Source: Stygiobacter sp. RIFOXYC2_FULL_38_25 | GTDB taxonomy: Bacteria > Bacteroidota > Ignavibacteria > Ignavibacteriales > Melioribacteraceae | DNA: 64,000 nt | Assembly: GCA_001803165.1 (NCBI GenBank) | Contig: MHAZ01000020.1 | Span: 1 to 64,000 of the forward strand | Direction: 5' to 3' | Shown here: positions 8,723 through 17,212 of the stretch, in pieces | Numbering within the stretch: position 1 is the stretch's first letter | Layout: each line of letters starts with the position of its first letter | The notes under the pieces: generated by a model | Databases searched by the model: none | The model's input: the letters and a program-made list of their open reading frames with translations, nothing else | What the model was told of the DNA's origin: nothing | Position numbers and translations under genes: made by a program

Positions 8723-9985
8723 ATGATTGCGAGATCAAAGTTTTATAAGTTTGCCTTTGATTTGACTAATTACTTGGATCATCCTGTGAATCCCTATAAA
8801 GGATTAAAAAATATACCCAAAAGCATCTGGCTTCTATCATTAGCAACTTTAATTAACCGCTCCGGAACAATGGTGCTTCCGTTTCTTGTAATCTATATGA
8901 ACCGGAAAATCGGCGTTAGTCCTACTGCAGCCGGAATGGTGCTAATGGTTTATGGTTTAGGAGCGCTACTTACTTCACCATTTGTTGGAAGACTTGCCGA
9001 TAGAATCGGTTCACTTACGGTTATGCGGGTTTCACTTATCTGTACCGGATTAATGATAATTCTTTACTCATTTATTACAGATTACAATCTAATATTGATA
9101 GTAACTTTTGTTTGGTCGGTTATTAGCGAAGCGTTCCGCCCGGCAAATCTTTCCTTGATTTCTTTTGAAACTTCAACTGAGCAGAGAAAGACGGCGTTTG
9201 CTCTTAACCGTCTGGCAATAAATTTGGGCATGAGCATTGGTCCGGTAGTTGGCGGATTTCTAACGCAGATAGATTACTCGCTGCTTTTTTATGTGAACGG
9301 AACCAGCTCTATTCTTTCGGGAATCTTTTTGAGCTTCATAAAAATCGAAAGCCAATCATCGGAAAATAGACTTGAGGCATCCGAAGCGAAAAACAGCACG
9401 AAGTCCTTGCTAAATAAAGTTGCTCTTTTCAGCGATAAACGCTTTTTGTTTTTTATGATTGCTCTAATTCCGATTAATCTGGTTTTCTTTCAGTTTCTTG
9501 GTGGACTTCCGCTATATATAGTTAATGAGCTACACTATACGGAAGCAACATTCGGAATTCTTATGTCCATCAATACAATTATGATTGTACTGGTAGAAGT
9601 TCCGCTTAACAATGCAATGTCTAATTGGGATGATAGAAAATCATTAGCGCTTGGTTCATTGCTCGCCGCAGTTGGTTTTGGTATGATGAGCTTTTCCAGC
9701 TCACTTATTTGGCTTGTAATAACAATAGTAATCTGGACTTTCGGCGAAATGATTTTCTTTCCCTCCAGCGCTTCTTACAGCTCGGTAATATCTCCGGAAG
9801 AAAAGCGGGGAGAATACATGGGTTACTATCAAATGGTTTTTAGTTTTGGGTTTATGTTTGGTCCGTGGCTTGGCGCTGTTGTATTAGATAAACTCAACTC
9901 AACAATTTTGTGGGGCGGTGCGTTTGTGCTTGCGTTAATTTCAACAACCATGTTTGTTATGATGACCAAGAAAACTGAGAAATAA
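8723..9985 (+). CDS. MFS transporter
   Basis: A 420-residue major facilitator with about 12 transmembrane helices. The loop 2-3 signature is present as GRLADRIGSLTVMR, and a second cytoplasmic loop carries NAMSNWDDRKSLALG. The family mostly exports drugs or metabolites by proton exchange; the architecture resembles YdeE/MdtH-like efflux pumps. The start ATG lies directly after AGAGG, an unusually tight ribosome site, so the true start may be slightly different. It stands as a single transcription unit, diverging from the lipoprotein operon. Substrate unknown. Confidence 0.85.
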   Translation: MIARSKFYKFAFDLTNYLDHPVNPYKGLKNIPKSIWLLSLATLINRSGTMVLPFLVIYMNRKIGVSPTAAGMVLMVYGLGALLTSPFVGRLADRIGSLTVMRVSLICTGLMIILYSFITDYNLILIVTFVWSVISEAFRPANLSLISFETSTEQRKTAFALNRLAINLGMSIGPVVGGFLTQIDYSLLFYVNGTSSILSGIFLSFIKIESQSSENRLEASEAKNSTKSLLNKVALFSDKRFLFFMIALIPINLVFFQFLGGLPLYIVNELHYTEATFGILMSINTIMIVLVEVPLNNAMSNWDDRKSLALGSLLAAVGFGMMSFSSSLIWLVITIVIWTFGEMIFFPSSASYSSVISPEEKRGEYMGYYQMVFSFGFMFGPWLGAVVLDKLNSTILWGGAFVLALISTTMFVMMTKKTEK

Positions 9986-10058
9986 ATTTCTTTTCTTTCT
10001 CAAATTCACTTTATTATATTGCAACACACATCAAAAAACATCAAGAAAGGAACACCGT

Positions 10059-10625
10059 ATGAAATCATTTAAAACAATGATTGCTTCATTTCTATTATTG
10101 TCTGTTGCTGCTATAAGCGCGCAAGACCAAGCCGAGATGATGAAAAAATGGCAAGACTATATGACTCCGGGACCGGTTCACAAAACATTTGAAAAAAATT
10201 GCGGTACTTGGAAAGCCGATATTACTCAATATATGGGCGGACAGGAAATGAAAGCCGAAGGCAAAGCAGTTTTTGAAATGATTCTCGGCGGCAGGTATAT
10301 GAAATCATCTTTCAATTCTACAATTATGGGAATGCCTATGGAAGGTTTTGGTTTGGATGCGTTCGATAATATCACCAAAGAATATATCTCGATATGGTTA
10401 GATAACATGGGTACCGGAGTTATGCATATGAAAGGAAAGATTGATCCTGCAACAAACAAATTAACTTACTTAGGAAAAATGGTTGACCCGATGACTGGAA
10501 AAGAAACGACTGTAAAAACAGTAACCACCCAAGCTGATGATAACAAGATGCTTTTCGATATGTTTACCGTTGACGGCACTCAAGAAACAAAGAACATGTC
10601 AATAGTTTATACTCGCGTAAAATAA
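10059..10625 (+). CDS. Secreted DUF1579 protein
   Basis: 188 residues with a signal peptide (MKSFKTMIASFLLLSVAAISAQ). The mature chain matches DUF1579: a CGTWKADITQYMG opening, ILGGRYMKSSF, MGMPMEGFGLDAFDN and SIWLDNMGTGVMHMKG, which build a lipocalin-like beta-barrel. Members are widespread secreted proteins without an assigned reaction. An AAAGGA ribosome site precedes the ATG. The gene is alone on its strand and ends before a shared terminator. Confidence 0.8.
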   Translation: MKSFKTMIASFLLLSVAAISAQDQAEMMKKWQDYMTPGPVHKTFEKNCGTWKADITQYMGGQEMKAEGKAVFEMILGGRYMKSSFNSTIMGMPMEGFGLDAFDNITKEYISIWLDNMGTGVMHMKGKIDPATNKLTYLGKMVDPMTGKETTVKTVTTQADDNKMLFDMFTVDGTQETKNMSIVYTRVK

Positions 10626-10644
10626 ATTTTTCCCGTTAATGATG

Positions 10645-10682
10645 AAGCCTGGAGTGCTGTGAGGGCTATCCGGGCTTTTTTA
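10645..10682. terminator. Bidirectional terminator
   Basis: AAGCCTGGA at 10645 pairs fully (one T-G pair) with TCCGGGCTT at 10669, followed by a T run. It sits between convergent genes; the reverse-strand gene ends at 10680, inside the T run. Confidence 0.75.
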
Positions 10683-11099
10683 TTTCTTTTTTTTGATGTA
10701 ATACTTTTCGATATGCTTGTAAGCTAAAAAGCCTACCGCCCCAACTTGAACTGCGCCCAAAATTTGTTTGAACCACCCCATACTTTGATTAGCCATGTAA
10801 TTTTGGTAAAGTGGATTAAGAAGGTTTGCTTTTGCATCTGCCGGATTTTGATTGTTAAGCCAGGCAAGCTGCATTCTCGTTTGCATTAGGATGGAAGTAG
10901 AATCATTTAGGAAGTTGGTATTTATGTTTAGCGAGCTAAGTTCATTACCGAAATAAGAATCAGGCAAGTATCTCAACGGATTGAAGTAAGTTGAAAAGTT
11001 TAGTGGTGGTTCATTAATTTGCGAAGTATCGCGTTTAACGTTCTGAGCAAAGACAGAAATGCCTGCTAATAGAAGAATGTTAAAAATTTTCTTCTTCAT
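10680..11099 (-). CDS. Small secreted protein with C-terminal membrane helix
   Basis: 139 residues. An N-terminal signal peptide (MKKKIFNILLLAGISVFAQ) and a hydrophobic segment near the end (ILGAVQVGAVGFLAYKHI) followed by a lysine-rich tail suggest a periplasmic domain anchored at its C-terminus. The middle is rich in Asn, Leu and Tyr and matches no family I know. Its start overlaps the end of the acidic-protein gene by 20 bases in another frame, which suggests translational coupling and a shared function. Confidence 0.6.
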   Translation of the reverse strand: MKKKIFNILLLAGISVFAQNVKRDTSQINEPPLNFSTYFNPLRYLPDSYFGNELSSLNINTNFLNDSTSILMQTRMQLAWLNNQNPADAKANLLNPLYQNYMANQSMGWFKQILGAVQVGAVGFLAYKHIEKYYIKKKK

Positions 11100-11613
11100 C
11101 TTCGCTTAAATCTTCGTCACCAAAAATATCTTCGTCGTCAAGATTTAGATTATCGTCGGCGAGTCCGCCTGGCTCTTTTTCCTCAATTTCTTCTTCATCA
11201 ACGCGCTTACTCTTTTTAGAAGTATCTTCTTCCGTTGCGTAGAAAGCCCCGCTGGATTGATAGAGACTGCCGCCGGAATAATTATCATCCATTCTATCCA
11301 TAACTTGCCCAAGGATATCAGCTGTAAGGTCTTCCTTCATTTCTGCAGCATCTGCTTTTTTACCCTCATCAAATTTATCCATTCCTACATCGGTGCTCTT
11401 CCACAAGTCTGTAAGTTCTTTCTTTTCTAACTTGGATAGATGAACACCAATTTCTTTTTCAATTGTCTTCAAATCGTTCTGATCCCAGGTGGAATCAGAG
11501 TAAAGCTGCTCTTTCATAAAATCCCAGAATGAACTGCTGGATTTATCCGGAGAAGGTTTTTTCTTGAGAGAAGCAACCACATCGTTCGCAATTTTTTTCA
11601 TAGACGCTGGCAC
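11080..11613 (-). CDS. Acidic low-complexity cytoplasmic protein
   Basis: 177 residues. The first 110 are helical (WDFMKEQLYSDSTWDQNDLKTIEKEIG...), the last 50 almost all Asp/Glu (ends EDIFGDEDLSEDEEENF). No signal peptide. The GTG start at 11613 has AAGGG five to six bases upstream; an ATG four codons on is the alternative. Such acidic tails are seen in chaperone-like or nucleic-acid-mimicking proteins, but nothing here proves either. It is coupled to the following membrane-anchored protein gene. Confidence 0.6.
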   Translation of the reverse strand: MPASMKKIANDVVASLKKKPSPDKSSSSFWDFMKEQLYSDSTWDQNDLKTIEKEIGVHLSKLEKKELTDLWKSTDVGMDKFDEGKKADAAEMKEDLTADILGQVMDRMDDNYSGGSLYQSSGAFYATEEDTSKKSKRVDEEEIEEKEPGGLADDNLNLDDEDIFGDEDLSEDEEENF

Positions 11614-11788
11614 AATTACACCCTTTATTTTTTACTTAATAAACTTAGTAATAAATATAAAAAATCATCAAGTAGTTTTTTTATCACTTGAAAGTTTATA
11701 GAAAGTAATTGAACAATAATGTAAGATTCTTGCTATTTTTTACGTTGAATTAAGAAATTAATTGTTAGTTCTTGTCTAAAATATTTTT

Positions 11789-11860
11789 GCCCCTGTAGTT
11801 CAATGGATAGAACGCGAGCCTCCGAAGCTCGAAGTGTGGGTTCGATTCCCGCCGGGGGTA
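11789..11860 (+). tRNA. tRNA-Arg (anticodon CCG)
   Basis: A full cloverleaf can be drawn: acceptor GCCCCTG with CGGGGGT, D stem GTTC/GAAC, anticodon stem CGAGC/GCTCG with loop CTCCGAA, T stem GTGGG/CCCGC with loop TTCGATT, discriminator A. Anticodon CCG reads CGG (Arg). The CCA end is not encoded. It stands alone. Confidence 0.96.
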
Positions 11861-11863
11861 CAA

Positions 11864-11908
11864 CTGGCAGGTTCTCCCGAAGGGATTCCTTCGGAAGAGT
11901 CCTGTCAG
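11864..11908. repeat. Hairpin directly after tRNA-Arg
   Basis: CTGGCAGG pairs with CCTGTCAG, enclosing an internal loop and a perfect inner stem CCGAAGG-GATT-CCTTCGG. It begins three bases after the tRNA. It lacks a proper T run, so it could be a processing or weak termination structure, or an interspersed palindrome. Confidence 0.6.
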
Positions 11909-11990
11909 GGTACAGAAAGAAAAAACTTATGCAACTAACTTATAGCTCTCCACATAAACATATCTTTTCAATTTGCTATCAGAGGAACTT

Positions 11991-14246
11991 ATGAAAAACG
12001 CCGCCAGTTTTATTCTATCAGCATTATTTGTTTTCATTCTATCTCAGAACGCATTTCCGCAAACAGAAGATAAATCACTTCTAACGCTTAACAGAATTTT
12101 TAACAGCGCAGATTTTTCTGCAGAAAGATTTGGTCCAGCCAGATTTGTTGAAGAAGGAATATTTTACACAACGTTGGAAGCCTCCAAAGATGCACCAGGC
12201 GGTAGAGACATAGTTAAATATGAAACTGAAACCGGAAAACGAGAAGTCTTGGTTTCGGCTAAACTTTTAATTCCGGAAGGGCAAACAAAGCCGTTGGGAA
12301 TTAGCAATTACACTTGGTCAGCCAATAGAAATTTGCTGATGATTTATACAAATACCGCAAGAGTCTGGCGGCAGAACACTCGCGGCGATTATTATGTGTT
12401 GAACCTTAAAACGAGCAAGCTTCAAAAGATTGGCGCCTTTGCAAAGCCTTCCAAATTGATGTTTGCTAAAATTTCCCCGGATGAACAAAAAGCGGCATAC
12501 GTTTGCGAAAACAACATCTATGTAGAAAACCTTGCTGATGGAAAAGTAACTCAGCTTACCTCTGATGGTTCAAATACAATTATTAACGGAACATTTGATT
12601 GGGTTTATGAAGAGGAGCTGGATTTACGCGACGGATTCCGCTGGAGTCCCGACAGCAAAAGTATAGCTTACTGGCAGTTAGATGCATCCGGCGTAAATGT
12701 ATTTTATATGATTAATGACACCGATTCACTTTACTCAAAAGTAATTCCGGTTCAGTATCCAAAAGTTGGAACAACAAATTCGGCAAGCAAAGTTGGTGTT
12801 GTAAATATTGCCGACGCGAAAACAGTATGGATTAATGTTCCCGGCGACCCGAGAAACAATTACATCGCAAGAATGGACTGGGCGGCAAGCTCAGATGAAA
12901 TTGTAATTCAGCATTTAAACCGGCTGCAAAATCAAAATGAAGTAATTCTTGGTAACGCTAAGACCGGCGAAGTAAAGACAATCTTTACAGAAAGAGATTC
13001 TGCTTGGATTGATATTCACGACGAGCTGATGTGGCTGAAGAATGGAAAAGAGTTAACATGGATTAGCGAAAGAGACGGCTGGCGGCATCTTTATATCATT
13101 TCACGCGATGGAAAAAATGTTAAGCTTGTAACTCCCGGCAATTATGATGTAATTGATTTGCAGCTTGTTGATGAAAAAAGCGGCTATGCTTACTTCATCG
13201 CATCGCCGGATAACGCTACGCAAAAATATCTTTACAGAACAAAGCTTGACGGCAAAGGAAAGCCCGAACGTTTAACGCCGAAGGAATTTACCGGAACAAA
13301 TTCGTATCAGATTTCAGAGGGAGCTAATTACGCGATACACAATTTTTCTTCCGCTAACTCAACACCAATTTCTCAATTAATTAAACTCCCGGATCATGCT
13401 GTAATTAAAAAGGTAGTTGAGAACAAAGCCTTATCAGAAAACATAGCAACTCTAAAAAAGCTTCCGACTGAGTTTTTTCAAGTTGATATTGGCGGCGGTG
13501 TAATGCTTGATGGCTGGATAATGAAGCCCTTTAATTTTGATCCCGCAAAAAAATATCCGGTTCTATTTTTAGTTTATACTGAACCAGCCGCGCAAACAGT
13601 TGTAGATCGTTGGAGCGGAGATTTTCTCTGGCATACGATGCTTACCCAGCAAGGTTATATTGTTGTGAGTGTAGATAACCGCGGTACTCCTTCACCCCGC
13701 GGAAGAGATTGGAGAAAATCTATTTATAAAAAGATTGGTATTCTAAACTCAAGCGACCAAGCTGAGGCGGTTAAGGCATTGCTGCAAAAGTTTACTTTTC
13801 TTGATGCCGATAGAGTTGGTGTTTGGGGTTGGAGTGGCGGCGGTTCTGCAACTCTCAATGCAATGTTCCGTTTTCCGGATTTGTACAAGACCGGAATGGC
13901 TGTTGCGGCAGTCGGTCACGAAAAACTTTACGATACAATTTATCAAGAGCGTTACATGGGCTTGATTTCGGTAAATCCGGAAGTTTATGAAGAGGGCTCG
14001 CCGGTAACTCATGCGAAAAATCTTAAGGGCAACTTATTAATTGTTCACGGCACCGGAGATGATAACGTTCACTATCAAGGCGCGGAGTTGGTTATTAACG
14101 AATTGATTAAACACACTAAGCCTTTTACAATGATGGCATATCCAAACCGCTCACACGGAATTTATGAAGGAGAGGGAACAACACTTCATTTGTTTAGTCT
14201 CTTAACAAGATATTTAAACGAAAACCTTCCGGCGGGAGCTAAATAA
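11991..14246 (+). CDS. Dipeptidyl-peptidase IV-like S9 peptidase
   Basis: 751 residues, secreted (signal peptide MKNAASFILSALFVFILSQNAFPQ). Residues 50-480 form the beta-propeller of the DPP IV N-terminal region, including the dipeptide-binding Glu pair in DWVYEEELDLRDGF. The alpha/beta-hydrolase domain follows, with nucleophile Ser615 in GWSGGG (many homologues have GWSYGG), Asp in GTGDDNVH and His in NRSHGIYEGEG. It releases N-terminal dipeptides, often Xaa-Pro, in the periplasm. AGAGGA precedes the ATG at 11991. A second S9 peptidase of the same type lies at 38.4 kb; the two are not close copies. Confidence 0.92.
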   Translation: MKNAASFILSALFVFILSQNAFPQTEDKSLLTLNRIFNSADFSAERFGPARFVEEGIFYTTLEASKDAPGGRDIVKYETETGKREVLVSAKLLIPEGQTKPLGISNYTWSANRNLLMIYTNTARVWRQNTRGDYYVLNLKTSKLQKIGAFAKPSKLMFAKISPDEQKAAYVCENNIYVENLADGKVTQLTSDGSNTIINGTFDWVYEEELDLRDGFRWSPDSKSIAYWQLDASGVNVFYMINDTDSLYSKVIPVQYPKVGTTNSASKVGVVNIADAKTVWINVPGDPRNNYIARMDWAASSDEIVIQHLNRLQNQNEVILGNAKTGEVKTIFTERDSAWIDIHDELMWLKNGKELTWISERDGWRHLYIISRDGKNVKLVTPGNYDVIDLQLVDEKSGYAYFIASPDNATQKYLYRTKLDGKGKPERLTPKEFTGTNSYQISEGANYAIHNFSSANSTPISQLIKLPDHAVIKKVVENKALSENIATLKKLPTEFFQVDIGGGVMLDGWIMKPFNFDPAKKYPVLFLVYTEPAAQTVVDRWSGDFLWHTMLTQQGYIVVSVDNRGTPSPRGRDWRKSIYKKIGILNSSDQAEAVKALLQKFTFLDADRVGVWGWSGGGSATLNAMFRFPDLYKTGMAVAAVGHEKLYDTIYQERYMGLISVNPEVYEEGSPVTHAKNLKGNLLIVHGTGDDNVHYQGAELVINELIKHTKPFTMMAYPNRSHGIYEGEGTTLHLFSLLTRYLNENLPAGAK

Positions 14247-14258
14247 TATTTGTGATTG

Positions 14259-14291
14259 AATCATCCTCTTCGTTAATTGAAGAGGATGATT
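14259..14291. terminator. Intergenic hairpin, likely terminator
   Basis: A perfect 13-bp stem (AATCATCCTCTTC / GAAGAGGATGATT, 7-base loop) directly after the peptidase gene. The T tract is short. Its presence shows that the following gene cannot begin at 14252 and supports the ATG at 14333. Confidence 0.65.
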
Positions 14292-14332
14292 TACAACTTA
14301 TTGCTTCCAAAATTTTCCAAGAGGAAAATGCA

Positions 14333-16498
14333 ATGAAAAAACTATCATGCTTTTTTCTTTCACTCCTTCTCTGTTTCAATATTTCTTTTGCACAACAACT
14401 TAAAGTTTCCGATTCATACCTTAAAATTTCTGCAAAGCAAACCGATCCGCTTTATACAACTTACACTTCGGCAATGGAACGATCCCGGCTTTATGGCGAT
14501 AAAGGTTATAAGATGGATTACTATTCCGATCATCTGCCGATAAACTATTCCGGAGATCAAGCGGGCAGATTTTATTGTGTGTGGAAAGTTGATCAAGTTG
14601 TTGTAATGAACACCGGTGAATTTTTTCGTAAGCCGGTGGTAACATCTTCCTTTCCTGATATGGCTATTATAAATTATCAACCTTTCAACGGAATTGAGGT
14701 TCAAGAAACATTTTTTGTTTACAGCTCATCCATCGCAATGGTGAATCTGCAAATCAAAAACGTAGATAAGATTAAGCATGAACTAGAATTGTATCCAATT
14801 TTAGAACTTGGCAATGATTCGTTGCTCATTAAAGAATTTGATGCTGGAAGAAACGCTTACGTTACAAATCATCACGAATCAAAATATAGATTGATTAGCT
14901 CACTTTATAAAAACGCTCCTTATCCAACAGAGACAAGGGATTACCTCACAGCAAGTTTTCCAGCTTATTCGTTTGGCGGCTATCATAATTCGCTCGAAGC
15001 GTTCTACAATACAATTAAAACAGATTTCTATGCAGAGAATAGAAACGATTCTCTTAACAAAAAGCAGAATGGTCTAGTAAATTTTGTTTCGCTTCACGGC
15101 AAGTTTTCGTTACAGCCAGGCGAAGAAATTAATGTTTGCTACTTCCGTGGCTGGCAGGATCAGAAAGAGGATTTGCAAAAACTTGCAGATGAAATTGAAA
15201 AGCTCAAAATAGAACCGCTTCAAAAGTATGTTGATGATAATGTAAAATTGTTTGTCAAAATCCCCCGAATAAATTTTAAAAAGCAAGACGAAAAACTTGT
15301 TTACTTAAGCTCATTCAATCTTGCCCGTGGAAATTTTTATCCGCCAGCAGAAAAAGCCAATCACAATTTTTATGTCTTCTCCCGCCAGCCGCTTTGGGGT
15401 TGGGGACACGGGCATCAAGTATTGCATGAATCGTTGAGCATGTTAGCATACGCTTATCTCGATCCGCAATCGGCACAAGGCTCGCAGAGAATTTATATTG
15501 ATCAACAACGGGAAGATGGTTTGATTGCATATCGCCACGGTCCACGCGGGTTGCAAGACTATCCTCACTTCAGCAAAGAACTTAATAAGAATATGTCAAC
15601 GACGTCCGCACCATTTTTTAGCTGGATAAACTGGGAAGTTTACAAAGTTAGCAAAGACAAAAACTTTCTTTCCGATTCATACGAGAGCGGAACGAAATAC
15701 TTAAAGTGGCTGATTGAAAACCGGGATCTGGATAAAGATGGTTTGTACGAGTGGGGACCTTACGGAATAATTGAAAACGTGCGCGATTGGTACAATGCAG
15801 TTTTCCAAGTTAGCAAAGACCGCCATCTCGATATTGACAAGGAAGATATTTCCGATGAGCTGGAGTGTGTTGATTTGACCTTGATGATGATTAAAGAAAT
15901 GCGCTCGCTTGCAAAGATGGCTAAGGAACTTGGGCAGAAAGATGCTTCTAATGCCTGGAAAGAAATGGCGGACTTAACGAGCAAGTTAGTAAATGAAAAA
16001 ATGTGGGACGACAGCAGCAAGTTTTATTATTCAATCAATAAGAAAGATCACACATTCAAGTTTCTAACAAGGGATTTACGGCGAATGGAAATAATTGGCT
16101 TCTTGGCTTTGTGGGCTGAAGCTGCGACGAAGGATAGAGCAAAAGAGCTGGTGAAGCATCTTACAAATCCGGAAAAGTTTTGGCGCAAGTATGGAATTCC
16201 AACTCTTGCCGCAGATGATGTTTGGTACACGCCCTATGTAGATTATTGCTGCAAGTGGAACGGTCCGGTTTGGCTGCTGTGGAATTACATGGTCTTGGAT
16301 GGACTGAAAAAATATGGCTACAAAAATTTAGCTGCGGAAGTTGCTGACAAAATGATGCTTGCTGTTTCAACTCAACTAAAAAAGAATCATAACTTTTGGG
16401 AATCGTATAGTCCCGACAACGAAGTTCTCAACTCGCCCTCAAACTACATCTGGGATTCAATAATGGCGCGCGTGCTGATAGAGAAATACAAAAAGTAA
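14333..16498 (+). CDS. Secreted GH63/MGH1-like glycoside hydrolase
   Basis: 721 residues with a signal peptide (MKKLSCFFLSLLLCFNISFAQ). After an N-terminal beta-rich region the chain from about residue 320 has the (alpha/alpha)6 toroid seen in GH63, GH37 and mannosylglycerate hydrolases: PLWGWGHGHQVLHE, DKDGLYEWGP, WKEMADLTSKLVNEKMWD, YVDYCCKWNGPVWLLWNY. Conserved acidic residues in EWGP and WGHGH segments suit an inverting glycosidase, but I cannot fix the catalytic pair or substrate. A GAGG ribosome site precedes the chosen start. Downstream lie the TIR pair and another (alpha/alpha)6 hydrolase, so this is a glycan-use locus. Confidence 0.8.
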   Translation: MKKLSCFFLSLLLCFNISFAQQLKVSDSYLKISAKQTDPLYTTYTSAMERSRLYGDKGYKMDYYSDHLPINYSGDQAGRFYCVWKVDQVVVMNTGEFFRKPVVTSSFPDMAIINYQPFNGIEVQETFFVYSSSIAMVNLQIKNVDKIKHELELYPILELGNDSLLIKEFDAGRNAYVTNHHESKYRLISSLYKNAPYPTETRDYLTASFPAYSFGGYHNSLEAFYNTIKTDFYAENRNDSLNKKQNGLVNFVSLHGKFSLQPGEEINVCYFRGWQDQKEDLQKLADEIEKLKIEPLQKYVDDNVKLFVKIPRINFKKQDEKLVYLSSFNLARGNFYPPAEKANHNFYVFSRQPLWGWGHGHQVLHESLSMLAYAYLDPQSAQGSQRIYIDQQREDGLIAYRHGPRGLQDYPHFSKELNKNMSTTSAPFFSWINWEVYKVSKDKNFLSDSYESGTKYLKWLIENRDLDKDGLYEWGPYGIIENVRDWYNAVFQVSKDRHLDIDKEDISDELECVDLTLMMIKEMRSLAKMAKELGQKDASNAWKEMADLTSKLVNEKMWDDSSKFYYSINKKDHTFKFLTRDLRRMEIIGFLALWAEAATKDRAKELVKHLTNPEKFWRKYGIPTLAADDVWYTPYVDYCCKWNGPVWLLWNYMVLDGLKKYGYKNLAAEVADKMMLAVSTQLKKNHNFWESYSPDNEVLNSPSNYIWDSIMARVLIEKYKK

Positions 16499-16615
16499 AT
16501 CAAAGAGATTCATATATTGTGGTGTACAACGGAACTGTCTGACCCTGACATAAAAAATATTTTATGGGTTATATTAACCTCCGGGCTGTTAAAGAAGTAG
16601 TGAAATTAAATTAAA

Positions 16616-17197
16616 ATGAGTCAAACGCTTATGAAATTAGTGCAAATGATATTCTTGGTTATAGTGGTAACTACAAATTTGTTTTCGCAAACAATTTGGA
16701 TTAAAGACATAAACAAGAGGCTGGTTTCTAAGGCATCTGTTTCCGTGCAAGTGATATATAAGGACACACGGTTTCTTCTGGAAGATGCCAAAGAGAAATT
16801 CTTTACAGCGGTTACCGATACTCTGGGAAAAATGATAATCTCCGGTGAATACGGTAAAGAAGAATTCTCTGTGGAATCTATAACTATAAAGGTTCAGCAC
16901 AAAGATTATGATCCGTTTGAAGTTATAACAAAAGAATATTCAAGCTCGCCGACCTTTAATTACATAGTTTATCTTGTTCCTAAAAACTCTAAAGTAAACC
17001 TTAGCGGAAAAATAATTGCTAACAGACAAGAGATGAATGAACTCGACATTTATTCTTCATCAGAAATAGCTGAAAAATTGCAAATAAAGGAAGATGATAT
17101 TTTGAATCTGATAAAGAAAAAGAAGATTAAAGGAAAAAAAATTGGTGATAAATACTTTGTTAGCGGAGATGAACTTAGAAAATATTTGGAAGAATAA
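16616..17197 (+). CDS. Secreted beta-domain protein with C-terminal excisionase-type HTH
   Basis: 193 residues. An N-terminal hydrophobic stretch (MKLVQMIFLVIVVTTNLFSQ, starting at residue 6) reads as a signal peptide. Residues 25-125 look like a carboxypeptidase-regulatory type beta-sandwich (IWIKDINKRLVSKASVSVQV, ITIKVQHKDYDPFEV). Residues 143-193 match the MerR/excisionase helix-turn-helix: IYSSSEIAEKLQIKEDDILN, then IKGKKIGDKYFVSGDELRKYL. An HTH on an exported chain is odd; the stretch may instead be a membrane anchor, leaving the topology open. The TIR gene follows after 15 bases with a strong GGAGG site, so the two are almost certainly co-expressed. Confidence 0.6.
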   Translation: MSQTLMKLVQMIFLVIVVTTNLFSQTIWIKDINKRLVSKASVSVQVIYKDTRFLLEDAKEKFFTAVTDTLGKMIISGEYGKEEFSVESITIKVQHKDYDPFEVITKEYSSSPTFNYIVYLVPKNSKVNLSGKIIANRQEMNELDIYSSSEIAEKLQIKEDDILNLIKKKKIKGKKIGDKYFVSGDELRKYLEE

Positions 17198-17212
17198 ATA
17201 TTTGGAGGAATT

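Noticed and set aside
11803-11994. Reading frame running through tRNA-Arg
   Set aside because: It is built from tRNA and hairpin sequence and overlaps the real start of the peptidase gene.
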